Of a DNA stretch of 64,000 nucleotides, positions 1 through 10,518 are shown one piece after another. Each line of letters starts with the position of its first letter. Within the stretch, counting starts at the first letter, position 1. The notes beneath the pieces were generated by a model, which made no database searches, was not told the DNA's origin, and saw only the letters and a list, made by a program, of their open reading frames with translations. The translations under genes and the position numbers were made by a program. This DNA is from Frateuria_A sp035944355 (GTDB taxonomy: Bacteria; Pseudomonadota; Gammaproteobacteria; Xanthomonadales; Rhodanobacteraceae): contig NZ_DASZBH010000001.1 of assembly GCF_035944355.1 (NCBI RefSeq), positions 1 through 64,000 of the forward strand. The letters are read 5' to 3'.

Positions 1-95
1 TCCCCGTTCCCCGTTCCCCGTTCCCCGTTCCCCGTTCCCCGTTCCCCGTTCCCCGTTCCCCGTTCCCCGTTCCCCGTTCCCCGTTCCCCGTTCCC
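1..95. repeat. Heptanucleotide tandem repeat (TTCCCCG)n upstream of obgE
   Basis: About 13.5 uninterrupted copies of a 7-bp unit run from the first base of the window to position 95, so the array probably continues outside. It ends 12 bp before the obgE start codon. The reverse strand reads GGGGAAC repeatedly, that is, runs of four G separated by three bases, a strong G-quadruplex pattern on the template strand of obgE; the forward strand could form an i-motif. The unit is not a multiple of three and no gene covers it. Copy number is likely variable by replication slippage. The repeat is seen directly; the structural and regulatory roles are inference. Confidence 0.95.
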
Positions 96-107
96 AGGCC
101 CCAAGCC

Positions 108-1178
108 ATGAAATTCGTCGACGAAGCAATCATCAAAGTCCAGGCCGGCGACGGCGGCAACGGCTGCGTCAGCTTCCGCCGCGAGAAGTTCATTCCGTTC
201 GGCGGCCCCAACGGCGGCGACGGCGGCCACGGCGGTTCGGTCTGGCTGGTCGCCGACGAGGGTCTCAACACGCTGATCGATTTCCGCCACCAGCGCAGCT
301 TCAAGGCCCAGCGCGGCGAGAACGGCATGGGCTCGGACATGTACGGCAAGGGTGGCGAGGACACCACCATCCGCGTGCCGGTCGGCACCGTGGTCACCAA
401 CGTGGATACCGACGAGACCATCGGCGACCTCACCCAGCACGGCCAGCGGCTGCTGGTGGCCGAGGGCGGCAAGGGCGGCCTGGGCAACATCCATTTCAAG
501 AGTTCGGTCAATCGTGCGCCGCGCAAGTCCACGCCGGGCACGCCGGGCGAGGTGCGCGAGCTCAAGCTGGAGCTCAAGCTGCTGGCGGACGTGGGGCTGC
601 TGGGCTTTCCCAATGCCGGCAAGTCCACCTTCATCCGCGCCGTCTCGGCCGCGACGCCGCGCGTGGCCGATTACCCGTTCACGACCCTGCATCCCAATCT
701 GGGCGTGGTGAGCCTGGGCACCGACCAGAGCTTCGTGATCGCCGACATCCCCGGCCTGATCGAGGGCGCCGCCGAGGGAGCCGGACTGGGCATCCAGTTC
801 CTGCGCCACGTTTCGCGCACGCGGCTGCTCCTGCACCTGGTGGACATCGCGCCGATCGACGACACCGATCCGGTGGAGCAGGTGCGCGCCATCGAGCAGG
901 AACTGGTCAAGTTCGACCCGCAGTTGCTGGAGCGTCCGCGCTGGCTGGTGCTCAACAAGGCCGACGTGCTGCCGCAGGACGAGCGCGAGGCGGTGGCCCA
1001 AGAGATCGTCACGCGGCTCGGCTGGCAGGGACCTTGGTTCCTGGTGTCGGCGATCGCGCGCGAGAACACCATGGCGGTGTGCCAGCAGGTGCAGCGCTTC
1101 TTCGAGGCGCAGCACCAGGCGCGCGAGGAGCGCACGGACATGCTGCCGGGAGACGTACGACTGCGTGGCGAGCCGTAG
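108..1178 (+). CDS. obgE: GTPase ObgE/CgtA, ribosome-assembly GTPase
   Basis: This is a 356-residue essential GTPase that binds the 50S subunit and links ribosome maturation to growth and stress (family knowledge). The glycine-rich Obg fold covers about residues 1-158, with repeated GGxGG patches. The G domain follows with the P-loop GFPNAGKS at 166-173, the switch region with ADIPGLIEGA, and NKAD for guanine specificity. The C-terminal tail is short, as in other proteobacteria. The ATG at 108 is the only start that gives the conserved MKFVDEA N-terminus. No good Shine-Dalgarno is visible because the leader is almost entirely the heptamer array. The rplU-rpmA genes that usually precede it would lie outside the window. 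Confidence 0.97.
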   Translation: MKFVDEAIIKVQAGDGGNGCVSFRREKFIPFGGPNGGDGGHGGSVWLVADEGLNTLIDFRHQRSFKAQRGENGMGSDMYGKGGEDTTIRVPVGTVVTNVDTDETIGDLTQHGQRLLVAEGGKGGLGNIHFKSSVNRAPRKSTPGTPGEVRELKLELKLLADVGLLGFPNAGKSTFIRAVSAATPRVADYPFTTLHPNLGVVSLGTDQSFVIADIPGLIEGAAEGAGLGIQFLRHVSRTRLLLHLVDIAPIDDTDPVEQVRAIEQELVKFDPQLLERPRWLVLNKADVLPQDEREAVAQEIVTRLGWQGPWFLVSAIARENTMAVCQQVQRFFEAQHQAREERTDMLPGDVRLRGEP

Positions 1179-1350
1179 GCGGTCTTCCCCAAGGCTTCCC
1201 CATCAGCCTGTCCGCAACTTCCCCCCGTAGGCGGGAGGAGGTCTCAGTAGTGGGGCGTTGCGCACGGTCTCGCGCAGGACTGCCGAAGGCTCGCCTGTCC
1301 AGCCTCGATGACGCATCATGCGGAGCCTCTACCCGAGGAATCCTCTGCCC

Positions 1351-2376
1351 ATGCCCTCCCGCCGCGAGTTCCTGAAGGCCTCCATGCTGACCGCCGGTGC
1401 GCTCGCCGCGCCACGCTTCGCGGCCGCCGCCACCGCACCATCGAGGGGCGCCCTGCCGGGCGCGGGCGGCGCCCGCGTGGTCTCCACCTGGGATTTCGGC
1501 GTCCCCGCCAATCGGGCGGCCTGGAGCGTACTCGCCACCGGCGGCAAGGCGCTGGATGCGGTGGAGCGGGGCGCGCAGGTGCCCGAGTCCGACCTCAACA
1601 ACCACAGCGTCGGCAAGGGCGGCTATCCGGACCGGGACGGCCACGTCACCCTGGACGCCAGCATCATGGACGGTGACGGTCGATGCGGCGCGGTGGCCTG
1701 CCTGGAGCGCATCGCCCATCCGATCCGCGTGGCGCGCCGGGTGATGGAGGCCACGCCGCACGTGCTGCTGGTCGGCGACGGCGCGCTGCAGTTCGCCCGC
1801 GAACAAGGCTTCCACGAGGAGAACCTGCTCACGCCCGAGGCCGAGCAGGCCTGGCGCGAGTGGCTCAAGACGGCCAGGTACAAGCCCGTGGCCAACAGCG
1901 AGAATCTCGACTACCACCGCAGCATGCTGCCGGGCGGCAAGCACAACCACGACACCATCGGCATGCTCGCCGTGGACGCGCATGGCCACCTGGCCGGCGC
2001 CTGCACCACCAGCGGCATGGCGTGGAAGATGCACGGGCGCGTCGGCGACAGCCCGATCATCGGCGCCGGACTCTACGTGGACGGCGAGGTCGGCGGCGCC
2101 ACGTCGACCGGCGTGGGCGAAGAGGTGATCCGCAACGCCGGCAGCTTCCTGGTGGTCGAGTTGATGCGCCAGGGGCGCAGCCCGCAGGAGGCCTGCGAGG
2201 AGGCCGTGCGGCGCATCGTCAAGAAGCGGCCCGACGGCGCCAAGGAAATCCAGGTCGGTTTTCTCGCGCTGCGGCGCGACGGCGCGGTGGGCGCCCATGC
2301 GATCCAGCGCGGCTTCACCTACGCCGTGTGCGATGCGGGCAAGCAGGACGGCCTGTTCGCATCACCCAGCGTGTGA
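1351..2376 (+). CDS. Exported N4-(beta-N-acetylglucosaminyl)-L-asparaginase (Ntn-hydrolase)
   Basis: This is a glycosylasparaginase-family enzyme of 341 residues that cleaves the GlcNAc-Asn or another beta-aspartyl amide bond. It opens with a twin-arginine signal (SRREFLKA) followed by a hydrophobic Ala-rich stretch, so it is probably exported folded by Tat. The autocleavage and nucleophile motif HDTIG is present with Thr202 as the expected N-terminal nucleophile of the beta chain, followed by HGRVGDSPIIGAG, the family substrate-binding block. I chose the ATG at 1351 because GAGGA lies about 11 bases upstream and the Tat motif sits at the N-terminus; an in-frame ATG at 1318 is an alternative. 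It stands alone between obgE and rpsT, and the physiological substrate is unknown. Confidence 0.9.
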   Translation: MPSRREFLKASMLTAGALAAPRFAAAATAPSRGALPGAGGARVVSTWDFGVPANRAAWSVLATGGKALDAVERGAQVPESDLNNHSVGKGGYPDRDGHVTLDASIMDGDGRCGAVACLERIAHPIRVARRVMEATPHVLLVGDGALQFAREQGFHEENLLTPEAEQAWREWLKTARYKPVANSENLDYHRSMLPGGKHNHDTIGMLAVDAHGHLAGACTTSGMAWKMHGRVGDSPIIGAGLYVDGEVGGATSTGVGEEVIRNAGSFLVVELMRQGRSPQEACEEAVRRIVKKRPDGAKEIQVGFLALRRDGAVGAHAIQRGFTYAVCDAGKQDGLFASPSV

Positions 2377-2450
2377 ATCGCCCAGGGTTTCCTGAAGTCC
2401 TCGGCTCCGGCGCACAGCCGGGGCCGCCTGCCTTTCTTGCGGACAAACGA

Positions 2451-2474
2451 AAAGGCCGGCTTGCGCCGGCCTTT
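2451..2474 (-). terminator. Rho-independent terminator of rpsT
   Basis: A perfect 10-bp inverted repeat AAAGGCCGGC/GCCGGCCTTT has a TTGC loop and is followed on the reverse strand by TTCG. It lies 26 bp beyond the rpsT stop codon. It could also stop readthrough from the asparaginase on the forward strand. Confidence 0.85.
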
Positions 2475-2499
2475 CCACCAACCCGGATGGGACGCTGGC

Positions 2500-2763
2500 T
2501 TACGCCAGCTCGCGGATCTTCGCGTTCAGGCGGCTCTTGTGGCGAGCGGCCTTGTTCTTGTGGATCAGGCCACGCGCGGCGTAGCGGTCCATGACCGGCT
2601 GGGCGGCGGCGAAGGCTTCCACGGCGGCGGCCTTGTCCTTCGCCTCGATGGCCTTGACGACCTTCTTCAGGGCGGTGCGCACCATGGAACGGGCGCTGAC
2701 GTTGCGCAGGCGGCGCTGCTCGGACTGGCGCGCGCGCTTCTTCGCGGACTTGATGTTGGCCAA
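2500..2763 (-). CDS. rpsT: 30S ribosomal protein S20
   Basis: An 87-residue basic protein begins MANIKSAKKRARQSEQRR and ends KSRLNAKIRELA, the full S20 signature and usual length. It is a primary binder of 16S rRNA in 30S assembly. The start is a TTG (codon on the reverse strand at 2763), with GGAG eight bases upstream; the frame remains open further upstream, but that extension has no S20 similarity. A TTG start is known for E. coli rpsT, where it is tied to autogenous translational control; similar control here is inference. It is transcribed alone and diverges from murJ, with a strong terminator after it. Confidence 0.97.
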   Translation of the reverse strand: MANIKSAKKRARQSEQRRLRNVSARSMVRTALKKVVKAIEAKDKAAAVEAFAAAQPVMDRYAARGLIHKNKAARHKSRLNAKIRELA

Positions 2764-2959
2764 GGTAGAACTCCAGAGAAGGCTTGGGTTGGAAAAAGAC
2801 GGGCAATTATGGGCCCAATGCATTGGCCGGTCAACTGTTTAGGGCCTCTGCCGCGGCAAGGGGCGCGCCAGCCACCACGCCGCCACGCGGCCGCTACCTG
2901 CGCGCCCCGGCAGGCTGTCACACTACGCGCTTTGATCGCGCCCGGATTCCGTTCCACGC

Positions 2960-4567
2960 ATGAAGTCTCCCAGCATGTTCCGCGGGCTGCTCTCCTTCAG
3001 CAGCATGACGATGGTTTCGCGCGTGCTCGGGCTGGTGCGCGACATGGCGATCAACGCCGCCTTCGGCGCGAATGCCGCGACCGACGCATTCTGGGTGGCG
3101 TTCCGCATCCCCAATTTCATGCGCCGGCTGTTTGCCGAGGGCTCCTTCTCCACCGCCTTCGTGCCGGTGTTCACCGAGGTCAAGGAGAAGGGCAGCCACG
3201 CGCAGCTCAAGGACCTCATGTCCCGCGTTTCCGGCACGCTGGGCGGCGTGCTGCTGCTGGTGACGGCGCTGGGCCTGATCTTCGCTCCGCAGGTCACCAC
3301 GCTGTTCTCGCCGGGCGCGCTCGACGAGCCGAGGAAGTTCGAGCTGACGGTCGAACTGCTGCGGCTGACCTTCCCGTTCCTGCTGTTCGTCTCGCTGACG
3401 GCGCTGTGCGGCGGCGCGCTCAACAGCTTCCACCGGTTCGGCCTGCCGGCGCTGACGCCGGTGATCCTCAACCTGTGCATGATCACCGGCGCCTTGTGGC
3501 TGTCCCGGCGCCTGCAGACGCCGATCCTGGCGATGGGCTGGGCGATCCTGGCCGCGGGCATCCTGCAGTTGCTGTTCCAGTTGCCGGCGCTGCGCGGGCT
3601 GGACCTGCTCACGCTGCCGCGCTGGGGCTGGGGCCATCCGCAGGTGCGCCGGATCATGCGCCTGATGGTGCCCACGCTGTTCGGCTCTTCGGTCGCGCAG
3701 ATCAACCTGCTGCTGGACACGGTGATCGCCTCGCTGCTGATCGCCGGGTCGCAGAGCTGGCTCTCGCAGGCGGACCGGTTCCTGGAGCTGCCCTTGGGCG
3801 TGTTCGGCGTGGCGCTGGGCACGGTGATCCTGCCGTCGCTGTCGCGCCACCACGTGGCGACCGACCACGCGGGGTTTTCCAAGGCGCTCGACTGGGGCCT
3901 GCGCACCACGCTGCTGATCGCGGTGCCGGCGATGTTCGGGCTGATGCTGCTGGCCGAGCCGCTGGTGGCCACCTTGTTCCAGCACGGGCATTTCAATGCC
4001 TTCGACACGCGCATGGCCACCTTGTCGATCACCGCGCTGAGCTTCGGGCTGCCGGCCTTCGCCCTGGTCAAGGTGCTGCTGCCGGCGTTCTACGCGCGGC
4101 AGGACACGCGCACGCCGGTGCGCGCCGGCGTGGCTTCGCTGATCGCCAACATGGTGTTCAACCTGCTGTTCGTGACGCTGCTGTTCGCGCTGTGGGCCAC
4201 GCCGGCGCAGAAGCAGGCGCCGTGGCTGCAGGCGCTGGCGCAGGTGCCTGGCCTGCACATGGCGCTGGGCATGGCCAGCGCGCTGGCCAGCTACATCAAC
4301 CTGGGCCTGCTGTGGCACTGGCTGCGCCGGGCCGGGGTATACGAGCGCCAGCCGGGCTGGACGCGCCATGCGGCGCGCCTGGCGGTCGCCTGCCTGGCGA
4401 TGGTCGCGGTGCTGCTGTTCGGGCGCTGGCTGTGGCAGGACTGGACGGCGGTATCGACCTTCACGCGGGCCTGGCGCCTGGCCGTGCTGGTCGGAGCGGG
4501 CGGGCTGACCTACATGGTTTCGCTGTTCGCCATGGGTTTCCGGCTCGGCGAGTTGCGCGGGGTCTGA
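2960..4567 (+). CDS. murJ: Lipid II flippase MurJ (MviN)
   Basis: This is a 535-residue polytopic inner-membrane protein of the MOP superfamily with about 14 hydrophobic helices. The N-terminus contains SRVLGLVRDMAINAAFG followed by DAFWVAFRIPNFMRRLFAEG, the hallmark MurJ block with the conserved arginines of the central cavity. The family flips undecaprenyl-linked lipid II to the periplasm for peptidoglycan synthesis. Length matches the usual 510-540 residues. It diverges from rpsT and is followed 67 bp later by ribF, the order rpsT/murJ/ribF/ileS/lspA/ispH being common in gammaproteobacteria. Confidence 0.96.
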   Translation: MKSPSMFRGLLSFSSMTMVSRVLGLVRDMAINAAFGANAATDAFWVAFRIPNFMRRLFAEGSFSTAFVPVFTEVKEKGSHAQLKDLMSRVSGTLGGVLLLVTALGLIFAPQVTTLFSPGALDEPRKFELTVELLRLTFPFLLFVSLTALCGGALNSFHRFGLPALTPVILNLCMITGALWLSRRLQTPILAMGWAILAAGILQLLFQLPALRGLDLLTLPRWGWGHPQVRRIMRLMVPTLFGSSVAQINLLLDTVIASLLIAGSQSWLSQADRFLELPLGVFGVALGTVILPSLSRHHVATDHAGFSKALDWGLRTTLLIAVPAMFGLMLLAEPLVATLFQHGHFNAFDTRMATLSITALSFGLPAFALVKVLLPAFYARQDTRTPVRAGVASLIANMVFNLLFVTLLFALWATPAQKQAPWLQALAQVPGLHMALGMASALASYINLGLLWHWLRRAGVYERQPGWTRHAARLAVACLAMVAVLLFGRWLWQDWTAVSTFTRAWRLAVLVGAGGLTYMVSLFAMGFRLGELRGV

Positions 4568-4622
4568 GGCTCTGGGCCTGCCTGCGGGCGGGAGAGCGCA
4601 CAGGACGTCGGCACGGCTTTCG

Positions 4623-4628
4623 TATACT
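4623..4628 (+). promoter_or_regulatory. Putative -10 box (TATACT) for ribF
   Basis: TATACT ends six bases before the ribF ATG, so transcription would start at or next to the initiation codon. No convincing -35 hexamer is visible at 16-18 bp spacing. This is one of five genes in the window with the same geometry. It is a pattern match only. Confidence 0.45.
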
Positions 4629-4634
4629 GGCCGG

Positions 4635-5588
4635 ATGACAACACTTTCCCGGGACCTCGTGGGCCCCTGCCTGGCGCCTGCGGGCAGCGTGGTGGCCATC
4701 GGCGCCTTCGACGGCCTGCATCGTGGCCACCAGGCCCTGTTGGCCGAGGTGCGCATCCGCGCCCAGGCGCTGGAGGCGACGCCGGCGGTGATCAGCTTCG
4801 AGCCGTTGCCGCGGGCCTTTTTCTCGCACGAACCGGTGCCGCGGCTGTCGAGCGCGCGCGAGAAGCTCCAGGGCTTCGCCGCCGCCGGCATGGCACGGGT
4901 GCTGCTGCTGCGCTTCAACGCGGCGCTGACCGCGCTATCGGCGGAGGATTTCGTGCGCCGCGTGCTGGTCCAACGGCTGGCCGCCCGCGAGGTCTGGGTG
5001 GGCGAGGACTTTCGCTTCGGGCACAAGCGGGCCGGCGACGTCGCCCTGCTCGAGCGCATGGGCGCCGAGCTGGGCTTCGGCGTGCGGGTGATGCCGCCGG
5101 TGCTGCTCGAAGGCACCCGCGTTTCGGCCACGCGCGTGCGCGCGCTGCTGGCCGCGGGCGAGTTCGCCGGCGCCGCGCCGCTGCTCGGGCGGCCGTTCGT
5201 GATCGAGGGCCGGGTCGAGCGCGGCAACCAGCTCGGTCGAACGCTGGGGTTTCCCACGGCCAACATCCACCTGCGCGGGCGCGCGAGCCCGGTGCAGGGG
5301 ATCTTCGCCGTGCGCGTGGGCCTGGGCGAGGCCCCATGCAGCTGGCCGGGAGTCGCCTCGCTGGGCCTGCGGCCCACCGTCAACCAGGTCGCGCAACCGC
5401 TGCTCGAAGTGCATCTGTTCGATTTCGAGGGCGATCTCTACGGCCGCCGCATGGCGGTGGAGTTCGTCGCCAAGCTGCGCGACGAGCAGAAGTTCGATGA
5501 CCTGGCGGCGCTCACTGCGCAGATGCATTCCGACGCCCGCCTGGCGCGCGAGCTGCTAGGCATGAACCCGCGGCTGGCCGAAGCCTGA
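4635..5588 (+). CDS. ribF: Bifunctional riboflavin kinase / FAD synthetase
   Basis: This 317-residue enzyme converts riboflavin to FMN and then FAD. The N-terminal FAD synthetase domain (about 1-185) carries the nucleotidyltransferase motif GAFDGLHRGH, then GEDFRFG and SATRVR. The C-terminal flavokinase domain (about 190-310) carries GRTLGFPTANIHL and a late FVAKLRDEQKFD block. Length and domain order are standard. No Shine-Dalgarno precedes the ATG; a TATACT box sits six bases upstream, so the mRNA may be leaderless. It lies between murJ and ileS. Confidence 0.96.
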   Translation: MTTLSRDLVGPCLAPAGSVVAIGAFDGLHRGHQALLAEVRIRAQALEATPAVISFEPLPRAFFSHEPVPRLSSAREKLQGFAAAGMARVLLLRFNAALTALSAEDFVRRVLVQRLAAREVWVGEDFRFGHKRAGDVALLERMGAELGFGVRVMPPVLLEGTRVSATRVRALLAAGEFAGAAPLLGRPFVIEGRVERGNQLGRTLGFPTANIHLRGRASPVQGIFAVRVGLGEAPCSWPGVASLGLRPTVNQVAQPLLEVHLFDFEGDLYGRRMAVEFVAKLRDEQKFDDLAALTAQMHSDARLARELLGMNPRLAEA

Positions 5589-5724
5589 CCCGCTTTGATC
5601 GGGGCGCTTCGGGCGCGGCCGGGCACCGAGGTCTCGCCTGCCGCTACCGCAGCGCAGCAATTTCCACTAGCTTTAATGGTTCGCCAGCGCGTGTCGCGTC
5701 TTGCGCGACCCACGGACACCCACC

Positions 5725-8586
<2,862 letters not shown>

Positions 8587-8591
8587 CTTCG

Positions 8592-8706
8592 AGCCCCTCT
8601 CCCTCCGGGAGAGGGGGTTGGGGTGAGGGTTCGGGCGAGGCTCACTGTCGCGCTCCGCCCGAACCCTCACCCGCCCTGTCGGGCACCCTCTCCCGGTGGG
8701 AGAGGG
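8592..8706. repeat. Paired C/G-rich palindromic intergenic repeat (copy 1)
   Basis: Two inverted half-elements face each other between ileS and lspA. The first has CCCTCTCC...GGGAGAGGG followed by TTGGGGTGAGGGTTCGGGC; the second has the reverse complement GCCCGAACCCTCACCC followed by CACCCTCTCCC...GGGAGAGGG. Related pairs lie at 24081-24248, 27678-27870 and 43511-43637, always between genes. This is a REP-like dispersed family; the transcript would fold into a large hairpin between ileS and lspA. Confidence 0.85.
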
Positions 8707-8722
8707 AACAAGCGAGAGGCCC

Positions 8723-9223
8723 ATGCACCCCAAACCCAACGCCTTGCCCTGGTTGTTTGTTTCCTTGCTGGTCATCGCACTCGACCAGCTCAGCAAGTTC
8801 TGGGCATTGCACGCCCTGCAGCCGGCCGGCATGCCGCACCCGGTGATCCCGGGTTTCCTCAACTGGACGCTGGCCTTCAACACGGGCGCGGCCTTCAGCT
8901 TCCTGGCCGAAAGTACCGGCTGGCAGCGCTGGTTCTTCGTCGCGCTGGCGCTGCTGATCAGCGGCGCCCTGGTGGCATGGCTGGCGCGGACCCCACGGCG
9001 CGACTGGCGTACCGCCCTGCCGTTGGCGTTCGTCGTCGGCGGCGCGCTGGGCAACCTGGTCGACCGCCTGCACGCAGCCCAGGTGACCGACTTCATCCAG
9101 GTCTACTACCGCCAATGGAGCTATCCGGTCTTCAACGTGGCCGACTGCGGCATCACGGTGGGCGCGGTGCTGCTGATCCTGTTCGGCATGCGGAGCGGGA
9201 AGGACGCGGGCTACGTGCGATAA
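8723..9223 (+). CDS. lspA: Lipoprotein signal peptidase (signal peptidase II)
   Basis: This 166-residue inner-membrane aspartyl protease cleaves prolipoprotein signal peptides ahead of the lipidated cysteine. Four hydrophobic helices are evident. The catalytic aspartates are D114 in GNLVDRLH and D141 in VFNVADCGI, both in conserved context, and NTGAAFSFL is present. The ATG at 8723 has GAGAGG four bases upstream; an in-frame ATG at 8696 lies inside the repeat and is less likely. The stop overlaps the putative -10 box of ispH. Confidence 0.96.
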   Translation: MHPKPNALPWLFVSLLVIALDQLSKFWALHALQPAGMPHPVIPGFLNWTLAFNTGAAFSFLAESTGWQRWFFVALALLISGALVAWLARTPRRDWRTALPLAFVVGGALGNLVDRLHAAQVTDFIQVYYRQWSYPVFNVADCGITVGAVLLILFGMRSGKDAGYVR

Positions 9224-9224
9224 T
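9219..9224 (+). promoter_or_regulatory. Putative -10 box (GATAAT) for ispH
   Basis: GATAAT overlaps the lspA stop codon and ends six bases before the ATG at 9231. No Shine-Dalgarno lies between, so ispH may have its own near-leaderless transcript besides readthrough from lspA. No clear -35 box is seen. Confidence 0.4.
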
Positions 9225-9230
9225 CGCGTG

Positions 9231-10199
9231 ATGTCCATGGATATCCTCCTTGCCAATCCCCGCGGCTTCTGCGCCGGCGTCGACCGTGCCATCGCCATCG
9301 TCGAGCGCGCGCTGGAGTCCTACGGCGCGCCGATCTACGTACGCCACGAGGTGGTGCACAACCGCTACGTGGTGGAAAAGCTGCGTGCCGACGGCGCCAT
9401 CTTCGTCGAGGAACTGCACGAGGTGCCCGACGGCGCCACGGTGATCTTCAGCGCGCACGGCGTATCGCAGGCGGTACGCGAGGAAGCGGCCGGGCGCGGG
9501 CTCAAGGTGTTCGACGCCACCTGTCCACTGGTCACCAAGGTGCACATGGAGGTGGCCCGGCTCGGGCGGATCGGGCGCAGCGTGGTGCTGATCGGCCATG
9601 CCGGCCATCCCGAGGTCGAGGGCACCATGGGCCAGTGGAACGGTGCCCACAGCGGCGAGATCCTGCTGGTGGAATCGGTCGAGGACGTCGCCGGGCTGGC
9701 GCCGCGTTTCGCGCACCAGTTGTCCTACGTCACCCAGACCACGCTTTCGGTGGACGACACCAAGGCGATCATCGCCGCGCTGCGCGAACGCTTTCCCGAT
9801 ATCGAAGGGCCGCGCAAGGACGACATCTGCTACGCCACGCAGAACCGCCAGGACGCCGTGCGCCGGCTGGCCGGGGCGGTTGACCTGGTGCTGGTGGTGG
9901 GCTCGGTCAACAGCTCCAACTCCAACCGCCTGCGCGAGCTCGCGGAAAAGCAGGGCGTGCGCGCCTATCTCATCGACGGCGCGGAACACATCGAGCGCAA
10001 CTGGCTCGATGGCGTGTCCCGCATCGGCCTCACCGCAGGCGCCTCCGCCCCGGACAAGCTCGTGCGCGATGTCATCGCCAGGCTGCAGTCCTGGGGCGCG
10101 GGCCCGGTGCGCGAGCTGGAGGGCGAGGCCGAAACCATCACCTTCGCCTTGCCTCGCGAGCTGCGCCTGGACGGCGGCAACGTTCCCGCCAGCCTCTGA
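9231..10199 (+). CDS. ispH: 4-hydroxy-3-methylbut-2-enyl diphosphate reductase
   Basis: This 322-residue iron-sulfur enzyme performs the last MEP-pathway step, giving IPP and DMAPP. The three cluster cysteines are C14 (NPRGFCAGVDRA), C98 (DATCPLVTKVH) and C200 (DDICYATQNRQ). The catalytic glutamate lies in GHPEVEGTMGQ. Start choice is uncertain: GTG 9228, ATG 9231 and ATG 9237 are all in frame and none has a Shine-Dalgarno. I prefer 9231 from its spacing to the GATAAT box; 9237 gives the shorter MDILLANPRG form usual in the family. It closes the ileS-lspA-ispH block and is followed by a strong terminator. Confidence 0.95.
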   Translation: MSMDILLANPRGFCAGVDRAIAIVERALESYGAPIYVRHEVVHNRYVVEKLRADGAIFVEELHEVPDGATVIFSAHGVSQAVREEAAGRGLKVFDATCPLVTKVHMEVARLGRIGRSVVLIGHAGHPEVEGTMGQWNGAHSGEILLVESVEDVAGLAPRFAHQLSYVTQTTLSVDDTKAIIAALRERFPDIEGPRKDDICYATQNRQDAVRRLAGAVDLVLVVGSVNSSNSNRLRELAEKQGVRAYLIDGAEHIERNWLDGVSRIGLTAGASAPDKLVRDVIARLQSWGAGPVRELEGEAETITFALPRELRLDGGNVPASL

Positions 10200-10210
10200 T
10201 CCGCGTCAGC

Positions 10211-10246
10211 AACGAAAAAGGCCCGCGCGAGCGGGCCTTTTTCGTT
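10211..10246. terminator. Bidirectional terminator between ispH and tRNA-Thr
   Basis: A symmetrical hairpin has AACGAAAAAGGCCCGC on one arm and GCGGGCCTTTTTCGTT on the other, giving a T-run on both strands. It ends ispH on the forward strand, 12 bp after the stop, and the tRNA-Thr transcript on the reverse strand. Confidence 0.92.
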
Positions 10247-10251
10247 GCGAC

Positions 10252-10327
10252 TGGTGCCGGAAATAGGATTCGAACCTACGACCTACGCATTACGAATGCG
10301 CCGCTCTACCAACTGAGCTATTCCGGC
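10252..10327 (-). tRNA. tRNA-Thr (anticodon CGT)
   Basis: A 76-nt cloverleaf lies on the reverse strand. The acceptor stem GCCGGAA pairs with TTCCGGC, and the 3' CCA is encoded. The anticodon stem GCGCA/TGCGT has the loop TTCGTAA, so the anticodon is CGT, reading ACG. The T loop TTCGAAT is canonical. Confidence 0.96.
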
Positions 10328-10518
10328 AAAGAGGCGGAAATTCTACGGATCGGCCGCGGCACACGCAAGCGCGGCGAGCGTGGCAAGCTTGAGGCCGGAG
10401 CGGTTGGCGCAGGGATCGACAGGGGGCGTCGCCCGCTACAGTTTCGAGTGCTCCGGCCGCTAAGGGGACGCATGCTGCCAGAGCTCGCCAGGGAAGGGCG
10501 CCCACCGGATTCCTGATC

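Noticed and set aside
1..95. CRISPR-like array at the window start
   Set aside because: The unit is 7 bp without spacers, so it is a simple tandem repeat.
1009..2298. Long reverse frame over the asparaginase gene
   Set aside because: It has Ala/Arg/His-rich composition and no motif; the forward gene is convincing.
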